Shown: piece after piece, positions 1-7,002 of the stretch
How positions within the stretch are numbered: position 1 is the first letter of the stretch
Layout: each line of letters opens with the position of its first letter
DNA from: an uncultured Clostridia bacterium
GTDB lineage: Bacteria; Bacillota; Clostridia; TANB77; CAG-508
Reading direction: 5' to 3'
Assembly (NCBI GenBank): GCA_947584125.1
Contig: CANPWI010000008.1
Location: forward strand, 1 to 21,760
Length of the DNA stretch: 21,760 bases
The notes under the pieces: model-generated
Told to the model about the DNA's origin: nothing
Databases searched by the model: none
Seen by the model: only the letters and a program-made list of their open reading frames with translations
Position numbers and translations under genes: made by a program

Positions 1-1027
1 CTATTAAACCTAGTTCATCTAACATTTTATCATCTGTTAATTCTGTAATAGAGTCAGGTTGTCCTAAATAACTAATTGCATAACTTATTTCTTTACTTCT
101 TTCTAAATCATTTTCATCAAATATATCTAAAACATTATATATTCCATAAGTATTATATGCTTCTAATTCTATTTGTTCTTTATTTATTTCTTCATTATTT
201 TCAAGTAATTGTTTTTCTTTATTTTCTATATATTCTTTTACTTCTTTTTCCTTATTATAATTTTCATAAGGTTTTTTAACTTTAGTATTTCTTAAAAAAT
301 ATGTAACTGCTTCTTCAAAAGATGAAAAATTGGATTTATACTCATCTATTCCAAATCTTTGTGTTATATAATCTAAATTTTCATTTTCTTTATATTTTTT
401 TTCTAATATTTCAAGTACATTTTTTGTATATTCTTCTAAACTTACTGTATTATAAACATCATTAGTTTTATAAATACCTATTTTTTGGTTTAATATCTCT
501 TTATCAAGTGAATTCATTATTTCGTCAATAGTTGTTTCATCTGTTATTTCTTTTCCATCATATTTATATAATGCTCCATTAATGCTTATTGCAGAACTAG
601 ATGTAGTTTCTTCTTGAATATCTAATGCTGAAGATGATGTAATATCATCTTTTCTTCCTATTTCTTCATTTTGGATTTGTTCTTGAACATTAACTATCTC
701 TCCATTTTTATATGTGCATTTTCCTCCTGTATATCTCTCAATTCCCATAGCATATCCCATATTTTTTTCTTTTTCGATATCATTATATTCTATTTTTCCT
801 GCATTATATCTATTAATAACTTCTTCATCTACTATATTCTTTATTGCTTTTATAATATCATCATTTACTTTTGAATTAATATCTTCTGTAATTGCATTTT
901 TATTATTTGGTTCAATATCTTTCTGTGGTGCTCCTAAAGCTGGTACACTTGAACTTATTAATCCAATAGAAACAAATGCTGCTGCAATTTTTCCTCTAAA
1001 TTTTTTCAAAATATCTAAAATTTTCAT
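1..1027 (-). CDS. Secreted protein of unknown function, 3' end beyond window
   Basis: An open frame of 342 codons runs from the ATG at 1027 to the left edge without a stop, so the C-terminus is missing. A GGAGG ribosome binding site lies just upstream. The N-terminus is a clear signal peptide: basic start (KKFRGK), hydrophobic core (IAAAFVSIGLISSS) and a likely signal peptidase I site after PALG; there is no lipobox cysteine. The mature part is rich in Asn, Glu and Lys, has one visible Cys near residue 102, and looks mainly helical and hydrophilic. I recognise no domain. It is presumably exported to the cell surface or medium. Its promoter region carries TTACA repeats like those upstream of the Csx3-like gene. 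The frame and signal peptide are seen directly; export is inferred. Confidence 0.8.
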   Translation of the reverse strand, partial: MKILDILKKFRGKIAAAFVSIGLISSSVPALGAPQKDIEPNNKNAITEDINSKVNDDIIKAIKNIVDEEVINRYNAGKIEYNDIEKEKNMGYAMGIERYTGGKCTYKNGEIVNVQEQIQNEEIGRKDDITSSSALDIQEETTSSSAISINGALYKYDGKEITDETTIDEIMNSLDKEILNQKIGIYKTNDVYNTVSLEEYTKNVLEILEKKYKENENLDYITQRFGIDEYKSNFSSFEEAVTYFLRNTKVKKPYENYNKEKEVKEYIENKEKQLLENNEEINKEQIELEAYNTYGIYNVLDIFDENDLERSKEISYAISYLGQPDSITELTDDKMLDELGLI

Positions 1028-1055
1028 AAAAACCTCCGAATTTTACTTTATTTTT

Positions 1056-1064
1056 ATTATATCA
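1056..1064 (-). promoter_or_regulatory. Extended -10 promoter of the secreted-protein gene
   Basis: On the minus strand this reads TGATATAAT, a perfect extended -10 element about 30 bases upstream of the start codon. No good -35 is present, as often with extended -10 promoters. The Csx3-like gene has the same nine bases at 4680-4688. Confidence 0.6.
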
Positions 1065-1085
1065 TAAATTAATTTGATTTTTTTT

Positions 1086-1124
1086 ATTTGTAATACAAAT
1101 TATATTTTTGTAACATTTTTGTAA
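1086..1124 (-). promoter_or_regulatory. TTACA direct-repeat operator candidate
   Basis: Minus-strand TTACA copies lie at 1089-1093, 1109-1113 and 1120-1124 (steps of 20 and 11), about one or two helical turns apart. A 15-base perfect palindrome ATTTGTA-A-TACAAAT at 1086-1100 overlaps the first copy. The set sits just upstream of the extended -10, where a transcription factor would bind. Confidence 0.45.
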
Positions 1125-1166
1125 TTCAATAATATAAGTTTTTCTTATGGTCTAATATAATGATTA

Positions 1167-1187
1167 GGGAGCCACATTGTAGCCCCC
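1167..1187 (-). terminator. GC-rich hairpin after the DUF1874 gene
   Basis: On the minus strand the 21 bases form a 9-bp stem (GGGGGCTAC with GTGGCTCCC, including two G-U pairs) around loop AAT. It lies 8 bases past the stop codon and follows an A tract. The plus-strand fold has two mismatches, so the hairpin belongs to the minus-strand transcript. The U tract after it is poor (AATCATTAT). It is unusually GC-rich for this window, as is the gene it follows. Confidence 0.6.
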
Positions 1188-1194
1188 ATTTTTT

Positions 1195-1566
1195 TTAGTG
1201 CATGAAATTTATCTGCCCGCAAGTGGCACAATCTGTGCCTGAGCAATTTCCACAACCAGAGTTAAGTTCTATCTTAATAAATTCGATAGTTGCTCCCTCT
1301 GGAAGCTCTGTAGCACCTTCAGGAAGTCTAGGTCCCTTATATTGCGCTACATACAGAGTGTCTTTTTCGGTAAGTGTAACGGTTGTGCGATTTGCCGGCA
1401 CCTCAAATCCAAGAATTCCTGATACCACTCTCGCAGTATCCTCATGTCCTATTACAGACACACAATCTGTAGGAATGTCTTTTGCTTGAATTTTGGTTGC
1501 CTTTATCAGCATCATACCTTCCAAACTTACCATGTTTAATGAAAACGCATTGCCTAAGATCTTCAT
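1195..1566 (-). CDS. DUF1874 / AcrIII-1-like protein (possible cOA ring nuclease) with Cys-rich tail
   Basis: 123 residues with ATG and an AGGAGGA site at 1574-1580. The protein matches the DUF1874 (STIV B116/YddF-like) family, which includes SIRV1 gp29 (AcrIII-1, Crn2), a viral ring nuclease that degrades cyclic tetra-adenylate and so blocks type III CRISPR signalling. By alignment to my memory of SIRV1 gp29, conserved sites are Asn6, Ser9, Asn11, His41 (in IGHED; catalytic His47 in the phage protein), Thr44, Arg60, Gln75, Arg80 and Glu83 (RLPEG). Residues 105-116 add C-x2-C-x4-C-x2-C, which I do not know in this family and which could bind metal. A LPEGAT hexapeptide occurs twice. Base composition is far richer in GC than the neighbours, suggesting recent transfer from a phage or mobile element. 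Family call is strong; ring-nuclease activity is inferred. It could instead be a YddF-like mobile-element protein with another role. Confidence 0.85.
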   Translation of the reverse strand: MKILGNAFSLNMVSLEGMMLIKATKIQAKDIPTDCVSVIGHEDTARVVSGILGFEVPANRTTVTLTEKDTLYVAQYKGPRLPEGATELPEGATIEFIKIELNSGCGNCSGTDCATCGQINFMH

Positions 1567-1650
1567 AGTTGATTCCTCCTAAAAATATTTATTTTTACTA
1601 AGCAGTCTTCCCTGTGTTGCAAAATAGGATTTCTACTTGTTTATATTTTT

Positions 1651-1716
1651 ATTGTAACATATTATGTTTATTTTGTCTATTTCATTTTTCTTATGTTTAT
1701 CATAAGTTTTTCTAAT
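1651..1716 (-). promoter_or_regulatory. DUF1874 promoter with LysR-type box
   Basis: Minus-strand elements are: -35 TAGACA at 1674-1679, 17-bp spacer, -10 TACAAT at 1651-1656, giving a start near 1644 and a leader of about 78 bases. Eleven bases above the -35 is TTATG-N5-CATAA (1691-1705), a perfect palindrome that fits the LysR T-N11-A rule. ATTAGA lies 5 bases further up at 1711-1716. The same layout occurs at 7418-7483. Confidence 0.7.
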
Positions 1717-1760
1717 ATAATTGAAAAATCTATTATTCTCTTAATAATACTCTTATGTTT

Positions 1761-2243
1761 TTACTTTTTATAAATATTTTTATTTATAACATAATTAATA
1801 AAAGTTGATAGCTTGTCTTTTACATCTTGTGAATAAGATAGAAAATTATAATTTAGGGAATCGCAAATATATCCTAAATTTAATAGTTTTTCATCAAAAT
1901 TTAAATCTGTTATAATTATTTCATCTGCATTATCAAACATTCTCTTATCAATTAATTCTTCTACATTAAAATTCAAATACTCTTTTCCTTCAATATGGTC
2001 TTTAAAAATTTTACTATCTTTTTTTACTAAAATATCAGCTATATTATTATCTATATCAACAATTTTATATTTAAAGTAATCTATATTAAGTTCTCTTTTT
2101 AAATAAATTATTAGTCTATCAATAATAAAATCTTTATCTTGATATAGAATTTTTCTTATTTTTTCTAAAGCATCCTTATCTTGTTCTAATTTTAATGATG
2201 CAATAGACTCCATTTCTATTGCTTTTTTATATGATTGTATCAT
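1761..2243 (-). CDS. Unknown 160-residue protein, last gene of the Csx3-like/LysR operon
   Basis: I do not recognise this protein. It starts at an ATG 24 bases after the LysR stop codon, with an AAGGA-type site before it, so it is probably co-transcribed with the LysR gene and the Csx3-like gene. It is acidic and basic mixed, Ile/Asp/Lys-rich, with no signal peptide or membrane segment and one cysteine near the C-terminus. The N-terminal third looks like long helices (residues 1-50); the middle has alternating hydrophobic strands such as FKYKIVDIDNNIADILV and ADEIIITDLNFD, then a C-terminal helix. This suggests a soluble alpha/beta protein. Being in one transcript with a regulator and a putative nucleotide-binding ATPase suggests a partner role, but that is inference only. 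Confidence 0.7.
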   Translation of the reverse strand: MIQSYKKAIEMESIASLKLEQDKDALEKIRKILYQDKDFIIDRLIIYLKRELNIDYFKYKIVDIDNNIADILVKKDSKIFKDHIEGKEYLNFNVEELIDKRMFDNADEIIITDLNFDEKLLNLGYICDSLNYNFLSYSQDVKDKLSTFINYVINKNIYKK

Positions 2244-2267
2244 TTTTTATCCTTTCCTTATTTAATA

Positions 2268-3161
2268 TTATTCATTATGATAATACTCTTTTATTTCTTT
2301 AACTAACTCAGTTGTTGCTTTATTAGACATATTTTTCTTTAATATTGCAATTCCTTCTTTTGTTGTATCACTTTCAATAGTCTTTATAATACTTATCTGA
2401 TCAATAATAGAATTTAATCGCTCTGTATTAGTAAATCCAATCCCAATATTGCTTAATACCATTTTTTTCATTATTGAAGAACTTGATACTTCATAATTAG
2501 CATTTAATTCAATTTGAACTTCTTTACAATAATTATTTATTATATTATTTTTAATTGAGTTCTTTTTTGGTAATATTAAAGTATGATTTTGCATTTCTTT
2601 TACATTATCTACTGGATGTTCTTCTAAATATTGCTTACTTGCAAAAAAACTAAAACTAGATTTTTTTAATGGCATAATTTCAATATTAGAATTCTTTTTA
2701 TCTGTATATGGTAAATTTAAAATCACTATATCTAATTCACCATTTGATAATTTTTGCATTAAGTTTTCAGTTAAACCGTTATTAATAGAAATATTAATAG
2801 CAGGATATTTTTTCATAAAATTTAACAAAGGCTCAAAAATTAATGAAGATATTAGTGAATTTCCTCCACCAATTCTTATTCTTCCTTTTTCTAAATTATT
2901 ATATTTTGAAAATATATATTCAGCATTATTCATAGTTTCTATACTATCTTTTATATACTCATATAAGTTTTTGCCTTCCTCTGTTAATTCAACTCCCGTT
3001 TTGTTTCTATAAAAAACTTTACCACCTAGCATATTTTCAAGTTTTTGTATTGACTGAGTTATTGCTGATTGCGAAACATACATATTTTCTGCAGTTTTTG
3101 AAATATTTTTGTATTTTACTACTTCACAGAATACTCTATATAATTCTAAATCTGTATTCAT
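2268..3161 (-). CDS. LysR-family transcriptional regulator, copy 1
   Basis: 297 residues, the usual length for LysR-type regulators. The N-terminal winged helix-turn-helix covers about residues 5-65 (YRVFCEVVKYKNISKTAENM, then VSQSAITQSIQKLE). The linker helix is followed by a two-lobed substrate-binding domain starting near KGRIRIGGGNSL and ending with the GIGFTN and AILKKN strands. GGAGGATA precedes the ATG. It lies 23 bases after the Csx3-like gene and 24 before the unknown 160-residue gene, forming an apparent three-gene operon. A close paralogue lies at 4789-5655, on the other side of the Csx3-like gene. LysR proteins respond to a small-molecule inducer, unknown here. The TTATG-N5-CATAA boxes at 1691 and 7458 are good candidate targets of this protein or its paralogue. 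Confidence 0.93.
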   Translation of the reverse strand: MNTDLELYRVFCEVVKYKNISKTAENMYVSQSAITQSIQKLENMLGGKVFYRNKTGVELTEEGKNLYEYIKDSIETMNNAEYIFSKYNNLEKGRIRIGGGNSLISSLIFEPLLNFMKKYPAINISINNGLTENLMQKLSNGELDIVILNLPYTDKKNSNIEIMPLKKSSFSFFASKQYLEEHPVDNVKEMQNHTLILPKKNSIKNNIINNYCKEVQIELNANYEVSSSSIMKKMVLSNIGIGFTNTERLNSIIDQISIIKTIESDTTKEGIAILKKNMSNKATTELVKEIKEYYHNE

Positions 3162-3184
3162 ACATTATCCTCCAATATTTAGTT

Positions 3185-4642
3185 TTATATTTCTTTACTA
3201 GAACTATCTTGTGTTTTTACTAATTTATCAAATGAATTTGATTTTTCAACATTTTGTTGTAATTTTAAGTGAAAATTACCTTTTTCATGAAAATTCATTT
3301 CAGTTTGTGTTGTTTTATTAGATTTAATACTATTATCTAAGTATTTATCTTTTTCTTTAATATTAGCAAATAAATTTTTAATTTTTGATAATATACCTTG
3401 TTGTTTTACTATAGTAGGTAAATTTGATTTATTTTTTTTATCTTCAAAATATCGATTAATATTTATTCCATCTATACCATCAACAATAGTTCCTAATTCT
3501 TTTTCATCTATTGAAGAAATACATGTAAATCCCTTTCCTGGTTGGAATGTAAATATTTTGCTCGAATCATAACTATTACTTATAGATGCCAACAACCAAA
3601 GTGGCATTCTTCCACATAAGTAAAGGTTTTTATTTTCTTTTATATGTGGTAATACACATTTTTGGTAATCTTCTAATGTATATTGTTCTTTTGTAATATC
3701 AATATCCATAAAAATATTATCTTTACTTTCAATAAAATTATATGATAATCCTTCTGATTGTTTAATTCCTCTTTTTTTAGGAAAATCTTTTATTGGAATA
3801 TATTGTTTTAAACGTATATCATAAGCACTTATATCTTTTACATCTTGCTGTTTGCATGCCTTGCAAAGAGATGCTAATATAAAATTTGCTCTTATACCAT
3901 TTACTCTTATAGGTTGATTTGGATTTATTTTTTCTTGAATTGCTTGATAAACTTCCGGTATTGCTTTTTCTTCCCATTTAACTTTTTTTATTGGTATTCC
4001 ATCTTCTGTATAAATTTCTTTTCCATATCCTAATTCAAATCCTAGTTTAGTATCATCAATCATTGTGCCATCAAAGGATTTATCGTTATTTGTTGTTTTC
4101 TCATTATATTTACTTTTTTTAACTATATCTGATACTATTGCTTTTATTATAGGAGAATTTTGAAGTATTTCACCTCTTTCTAGTCCTACAATTTTTCCTT
4201 GAATATATGGTTCTTTAGAATAAATTTCTTCTTTACCTTCAAGACTAGAATCTAGGCATCCTATACATTCCAATCCCGATTTTTTTCCGAATTCTAACCA
4301 TTCTTTCTTTTTTTCTTCATCACTACTTAATACAACAAAATTATCACAATGCTTAAATACTTGTTCATTTTCTTTAGACATTACTCCACCAACATCAACT
4401 ATTACAATTTTATTGGTTTGATTATCTATTGCCTTGCAAGCATTTTCTATAAAAGTTTCTGTAAATTTACCTTTTTTTCGCACAATAGCAGTTTCATCTT
4501 GTTTTTTATTATTACTCCAATTTCCCTCTCCATCTGGACATGCTCTAATTATAGTATAAGCATCTGTAGGTAATTTATCTATTAAATTTGCAATAAATAC
4601 ACTTTTTCCTGAATGTGGTGGTCCACAAAAAACTATTTTCAT
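3185..4642 (-). CDS. P-loop ATPase fused to two Csx3-like domains
   Basis: 485 residues in four parts. Residues 1-170 are a P-loop NTPase: Walker A GPPHSGKS (7-14), RACPDGEGNW (33-42), Walker B-like IVIVDVGG (79-86), KHCDNFVVLSS and IVGLERGE; I recall this ATPase type fused to Csx3 in CRISPR loci. Residues about 195-287 and 298-395 each show the Csx3 strand-helix order. The second has the Csx3 hallmark CGRMPLWL (343-350) but Gln366, Gly368 and Ile377 where Archaeoglobus Csx3 (from memory) has catalytic Asp69, Arg71 and His80. The first lacks GRxPxWL but keeps the Asp-x-Arg pair (YDIRL, 274-278). Residues 400-485 are a polar tail containing ILSKIKNLF. Csx3 (Crn3) is a cA4 ring nuclease working by stacked dimers. 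Weak ribosome site (AAGGAT). First gene of an operon with LysR. Fold calls are by eye; activity is unknown. Confidence 0.75.
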   Translation of the reverse strand: MKIVFCGPPHSGKSVFIANLIDKLPTDAYTIIRACPDGEGNWSNNKKQDETAIVRKKGKFTETFIENACKAIDNQTNKIVIVDVGGVMSKENEQVFKHCDNFVVLSSDEEKKKEWLEFGKKSGLECIGCLDSSLEGKEEIYSKEPYIQGKIVGLERGEILQNSPIIKAIVSDIVKKSKYNEKTTNNDKSFDGTMIDDTKLGFELGYGKEIYTEDGIPIKKVKWEEKAIPEVYQAIQEKINPNQPIRVNGIRANFILASLCKACKQQDVKDISAYDIRLKQYIPIKDFPKKRGIKQSEGLSYNFIESKDNIFMDIDITKEQYTLEDYQKCVLPHIKENKNLYLCGRMPLWLLASISNSYDSSKIFTFQPGKGFTCISSIDEKELGTIVDGIDGININRYFEDKKNKSNLPTIVKQQGILSKIKNLFANIKEKDKYLDNSIKSNKTTQTEMNFHEKGNFHLKLQQNVEKSNSFDKLVKTQDSSSKEI

Positions 4643-4679
4643 ATCTAATCCTTATTAATTTCATATTATATTTCTATAA

Positions 4680-4748
4680 ATTATATCATACATTTTTTTC
4701 TTAATTTACAATGTAATTAAATTAACATATTTTGTAATATTTATGTAA
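4680..4748 (-). promoter_or_regulatory. Promoter of the Csx3-like operon with TTACA repeats
   Basis: Minus-strand TGATATAAT (4680-4688) is an extended -10. TTACA copies lie at 4712-4716, 4733-4737 and 4744-4748 (steps of 21 and 11). The first copy is part of the palindrome TTACA-A-TGTAA at 4706-4716. Order and spacing match the promoter region of the secreted-protein gene almost exactly: in both, the far TTACA is 60 bases from the -10 block. ATTAGA at 4767-4772, followed 5 bases on by TTATA, is a weak version of the LysR-box promoters. Confidence 0.55.
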
Positions 4749-4788
4749 TATTTAATTATAATTTTTTCTAATGTTTTATTAGTATGTT

Positions 4789-5655
4789 CTATTCACTTCT
4801 CAACATTTCATACAGCTTTAGCACAGCTTTATTACACATATCTTTCTTCAACATTGCAATTCCTATTGGATATTCTTTTGGAATATCTATAGTTTCTATT
4901 TCATCTTTAATATCTTCTAAATTCATTTTTTCTCCAAATCCTACTCCTACTTTCTTTAATACCATATCCTTTATAATATAAGAACTTGAAACTTCATATT
5001 GTGGGTTAATACTAACTCCTTGTTCTTCAAATAATTTATCTACAATTTCTCTTTTTGCTTTTGGAACTATTAATTTATAATTTTTTATATCTTCTATTTT
5101 ATCAAAATCTCTATTTTTCACCAATTCTTTTTTTGCATAAAAACAATATTGTGTATTACTTATTTCTATTATTTCTACATTTGGGTATTTATTTATAACA
5201 GGTAAATTTAATAATACTATATCCAAATATCCATTTGATAGTTTATATAAAAGTTCACTAGTATCTCCATCTTCTATTTTTAATTGAATATTAGGATATC
5301 TTTTTATATAATCAATAATTTTATCTTCAAATATAGTTTTTGCTAAGGAATTACCACTTCCAATTCTTATCCTTCCTTTTTCTATAGTAAGATATTGACT
5401 AAAAAGAAAAGATGCATTATTCATAGTCTCTATACTAGATTTTATATAATCATATATTTTTTTACCTTCTTGTGTTAATGTTACGCCTTGCTTTGTTCTG
5501 TAAAAAATTTTTCCACCTAATTCATTTTCTAGCTTTTGTATAGACTGTGTTACTGCAGATTGAGATATATACATATTTTCTGCTGCTTTTGTTATATTTT
5601 CGTATTTCGCTACATTATAAAATACTTTATACCATTCAAAATTAATATCTTCCAT
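4789..5655 (-). CDS. LysR-family transcriptional regulator, copy 2
   Basis: 288 residues with the same design as copy 1: helix-turn-helix at about residues 5-65 (YKVFYNVAKYENITKAAENM, ISQSAVTQSIQKLENELGGK), linker, then an inducer-binding domain (KGRIRIGSGNSL onward). The two proteins are alike along their whole length, most strongly in the DNA-binding half, so they likely arose by duplication and may bind similar sites. It ends 146 bases before the Csx3-like gene on the same strand and has its own sigma-A promoter (5694-5723). A GGAG site lies rather far (about 15 bases) from the ATG. Because LysR genes usually control a neighbouring gene, the Csx3-like operon and the genes upstream are candidate targets. 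Ligand unknown. Confidence 0.93.
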   Translation of the reverse strand: MEDINFEWYKVFYNVAKYENITKAAENMYISQSAVTQSIQKLENELGGKIFYRTKQGVTLTQEGKKIYDYIKSSIETMNNASFLFSQYLTIEKGRIRIGSGNSLAKTIFEDKIIDYIKRYPNIQLKIEDGDTSELLYKLSNGYLDIVLLNLPVINKYPNVEIIEISNTQYCFYAKKELVKNRDFDKIEDIKNYKLIVPKAKREIVDKLFEEQGVSINPQYEVSSSYIIKDMVLKKVGVGFGEKMNLEDIKDEIETIDIPKEYPIGIAMLKKDMCNKAVLKLYEMLRSE

Positions 5656-5693
5656 TTTATATTCTAATATCTCCTTTTTTGACTTTTTTTCTT

Positions 5694-5750
5694 ATTGTAT
5701 CTGAAATTTTAATGTTTAGTCAATCTTTTTGGATGTTATGTAAAATTATC
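5694..5750 (-). promoter_or_regulatory. Sigma-A promoter of LysR copy 2
   Basis: Minus strand: -35 TTGACT at 5718-5723, 18-bp spacer, -10 TACAAT at 5694-5699. A TTATG half-site reads on the plus strand at 5736-5740, about 12 bases beyond the -35, nearly where the full TTATG-N5-CATAA box lies in the two matched promoters; T-N11-A is satisfied (5736/5748). This fits autoregulation. The rest of the 216-base gap (5751-5871) is AT-rich with only a weak GTTTTA/TAAAAC inverted repeat near 5771-5789. Confidence 0.65.
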
Positions 5751-5871
5751 TTTTTTTATGTTTTTTATTAGTTTTACTTATAATAAAACATCTTAGTAAC
5801 TTTAATTTTAATTTTTTTATGTTGTTTATATTTTCAATATACAAATAACATTTTAAATAGTCTTATTATTA

Positions 5872-6990
5872 TTACTCAGAAATTTCATTATTTTGTTCTT
5901 TTTCTAAATCATCTAATACTTTTTCTGCTAATCTTGTTGTTTCATCAACTTTAGCATCTTCATTCATTAATTCTTCAAGTTCTTCATCTTTTGATTTTTC
6001 TTCCTTATCTAAAGCTACAACTAAATCTCCAAGATTTTGGTATGGTAATTCTTTTACATAGTCTAAAATAGGTTGCATTTTTTCATCATTATCATCATCT
6101 ATATATGATTTTGAAAAGTCACTATTTGGTACCATTACATGACATGGATAAGTATATGTAAAATATTGTTGTGCATCTTCATCATACTCACTATATTGAA
6201 TTACTATACGAAATCCATTTTCTCCATTATCTAGTTCAGCATTATCGCTACCTATCCATTCACCATCTTTTAAAACTGTTCCCATGAATTCAGATTCTAT
6301 ATTATCTTGTAATTTCATAATAGTTTCACGATATATGCTACTAGGAATATCACTATATGTATAATATTTATTTATCATCTCGCTTCTCCATTTATCGTCT
6401 TTATATAATTCATCACCAATATATTCTATAGCATCCTTTCTACTCTTCAATGCTTCTTCTGCATATTCTTTATTATTTTTTCCTTCTTCATCTAAATTTT
6501 TAAAGTTCATTCCATTTTTTCTCAATATATCTAATACAAAAGTTTCATCTTTTTTTAATTCATCAGTAGCAATTTTAAATACAAGATCTGTATTAGTTGC
6601 TATTTCATTTAAAAATTCTTTATTATCTTTTAATTCTTCTCCTACAATTCCATTTTTTACAAGTCTTTCTAGATCAATTTCATCATCTATATGTCTAAAA
6701 AGTGCTTCCACAACTTTTGGATTATTTCTTTGACTATCTGGTATTAAATTTATATATCTATAATCTTTTCTTCTATAATCATCATATCCCAAATCATCAT
6801 ATCCCCATATTTCCCATCCATGCTCTGCTATACATAATGCTAATTCTTCATTATCAAATAATTCTTTTGGAAGTGACTCAATATCCTTCCTAAAAAATTT
6901 AGCATTTCCAATTTCAATAATTTTATTAATTTCTCCACTATTAATAGTGTTTATTATTTCTTTTGCTCTAAACTCATCATAAGCTCCCAT
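5872..6990 (-). CDS. DUF4116-like repeat protein of unknown function
   Basis: 372 residues, acidic, no signal peptide or membrane segment. Residues about 85-210 contain short helical repeats of the DUF4116 kind, each with an Asn or Asp followed by a hydrophobic helix (NNPKVVEALFRHI, DNKEFLNEIATN, DETFVLDILRKNG, NNKEYAEEALKSR, DDKWRSEMINKYY). Residues 220-320 look like a separate beta-rich domain with many aromatic and acidic residues (FRIVIQYSEYDEDAQQYFTY). The C-terminal 40 residues are strongly acidic and probably a coiled coil. DUF4116 repeats are common in large protist and bacterial proteins and have no firm function. It starts 12 bases after the coiled-coil gene, with an AGGA-type site, so both share the LysR-box promoter at 7418-7483. 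A link to the Csx3-like locus is suggested only by that promoter. Confidence 0.75.
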   Translation of the reverse strand: MGAYDEFRAKEIINTINSGEINKIIEIGNAKFFRKDIESLPKELFDNEELALCIAEHGWEIWGYDDLGYDDYRRKDYRYINLIPDSQRNNPKVVEALFRHIDDEIDLERLVKNGIVGEELKDNKEFLNEIATNTDLVFKIATDELKKDETFVLDILRKNGMNFKNLDEEGKNNKEYAEEALKSRKDAIEYIGDELYKDDKWRSEMINKYYTYSDIPSSIYRETIMKLQDNIESEFMGTVLKDGEWIGSDNAELDNGENGFRIVIQYSEYDEDAQQYFTYTYPCHVMVPNSDFSKSYIDDDNDEKMQPILDYVKELPYQNLGDLVVALDKEEKSKDEELEELMNEDAKVDETTRLAEKVLDDLEKEQNNEISE

Positions 6991-7002
6991 ATTCTTATCC
7001 TC

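Noticed and set aside
1202..1489. 95-residue plus-strand open frame opposite the DUF1874 gene
   Set aside because: It is the mirror of a GC-richer gene with clear family motifs, has no ribosome site and no recognisable protein features.
5771..5789. GTTTTA/TAAAAC inverted repeat as a terminator for the DUF4116-like operon
   Set aside because: The stem is only 6 bp, almost all AT and about 80 bases beyond the stop, so chance is as likely.
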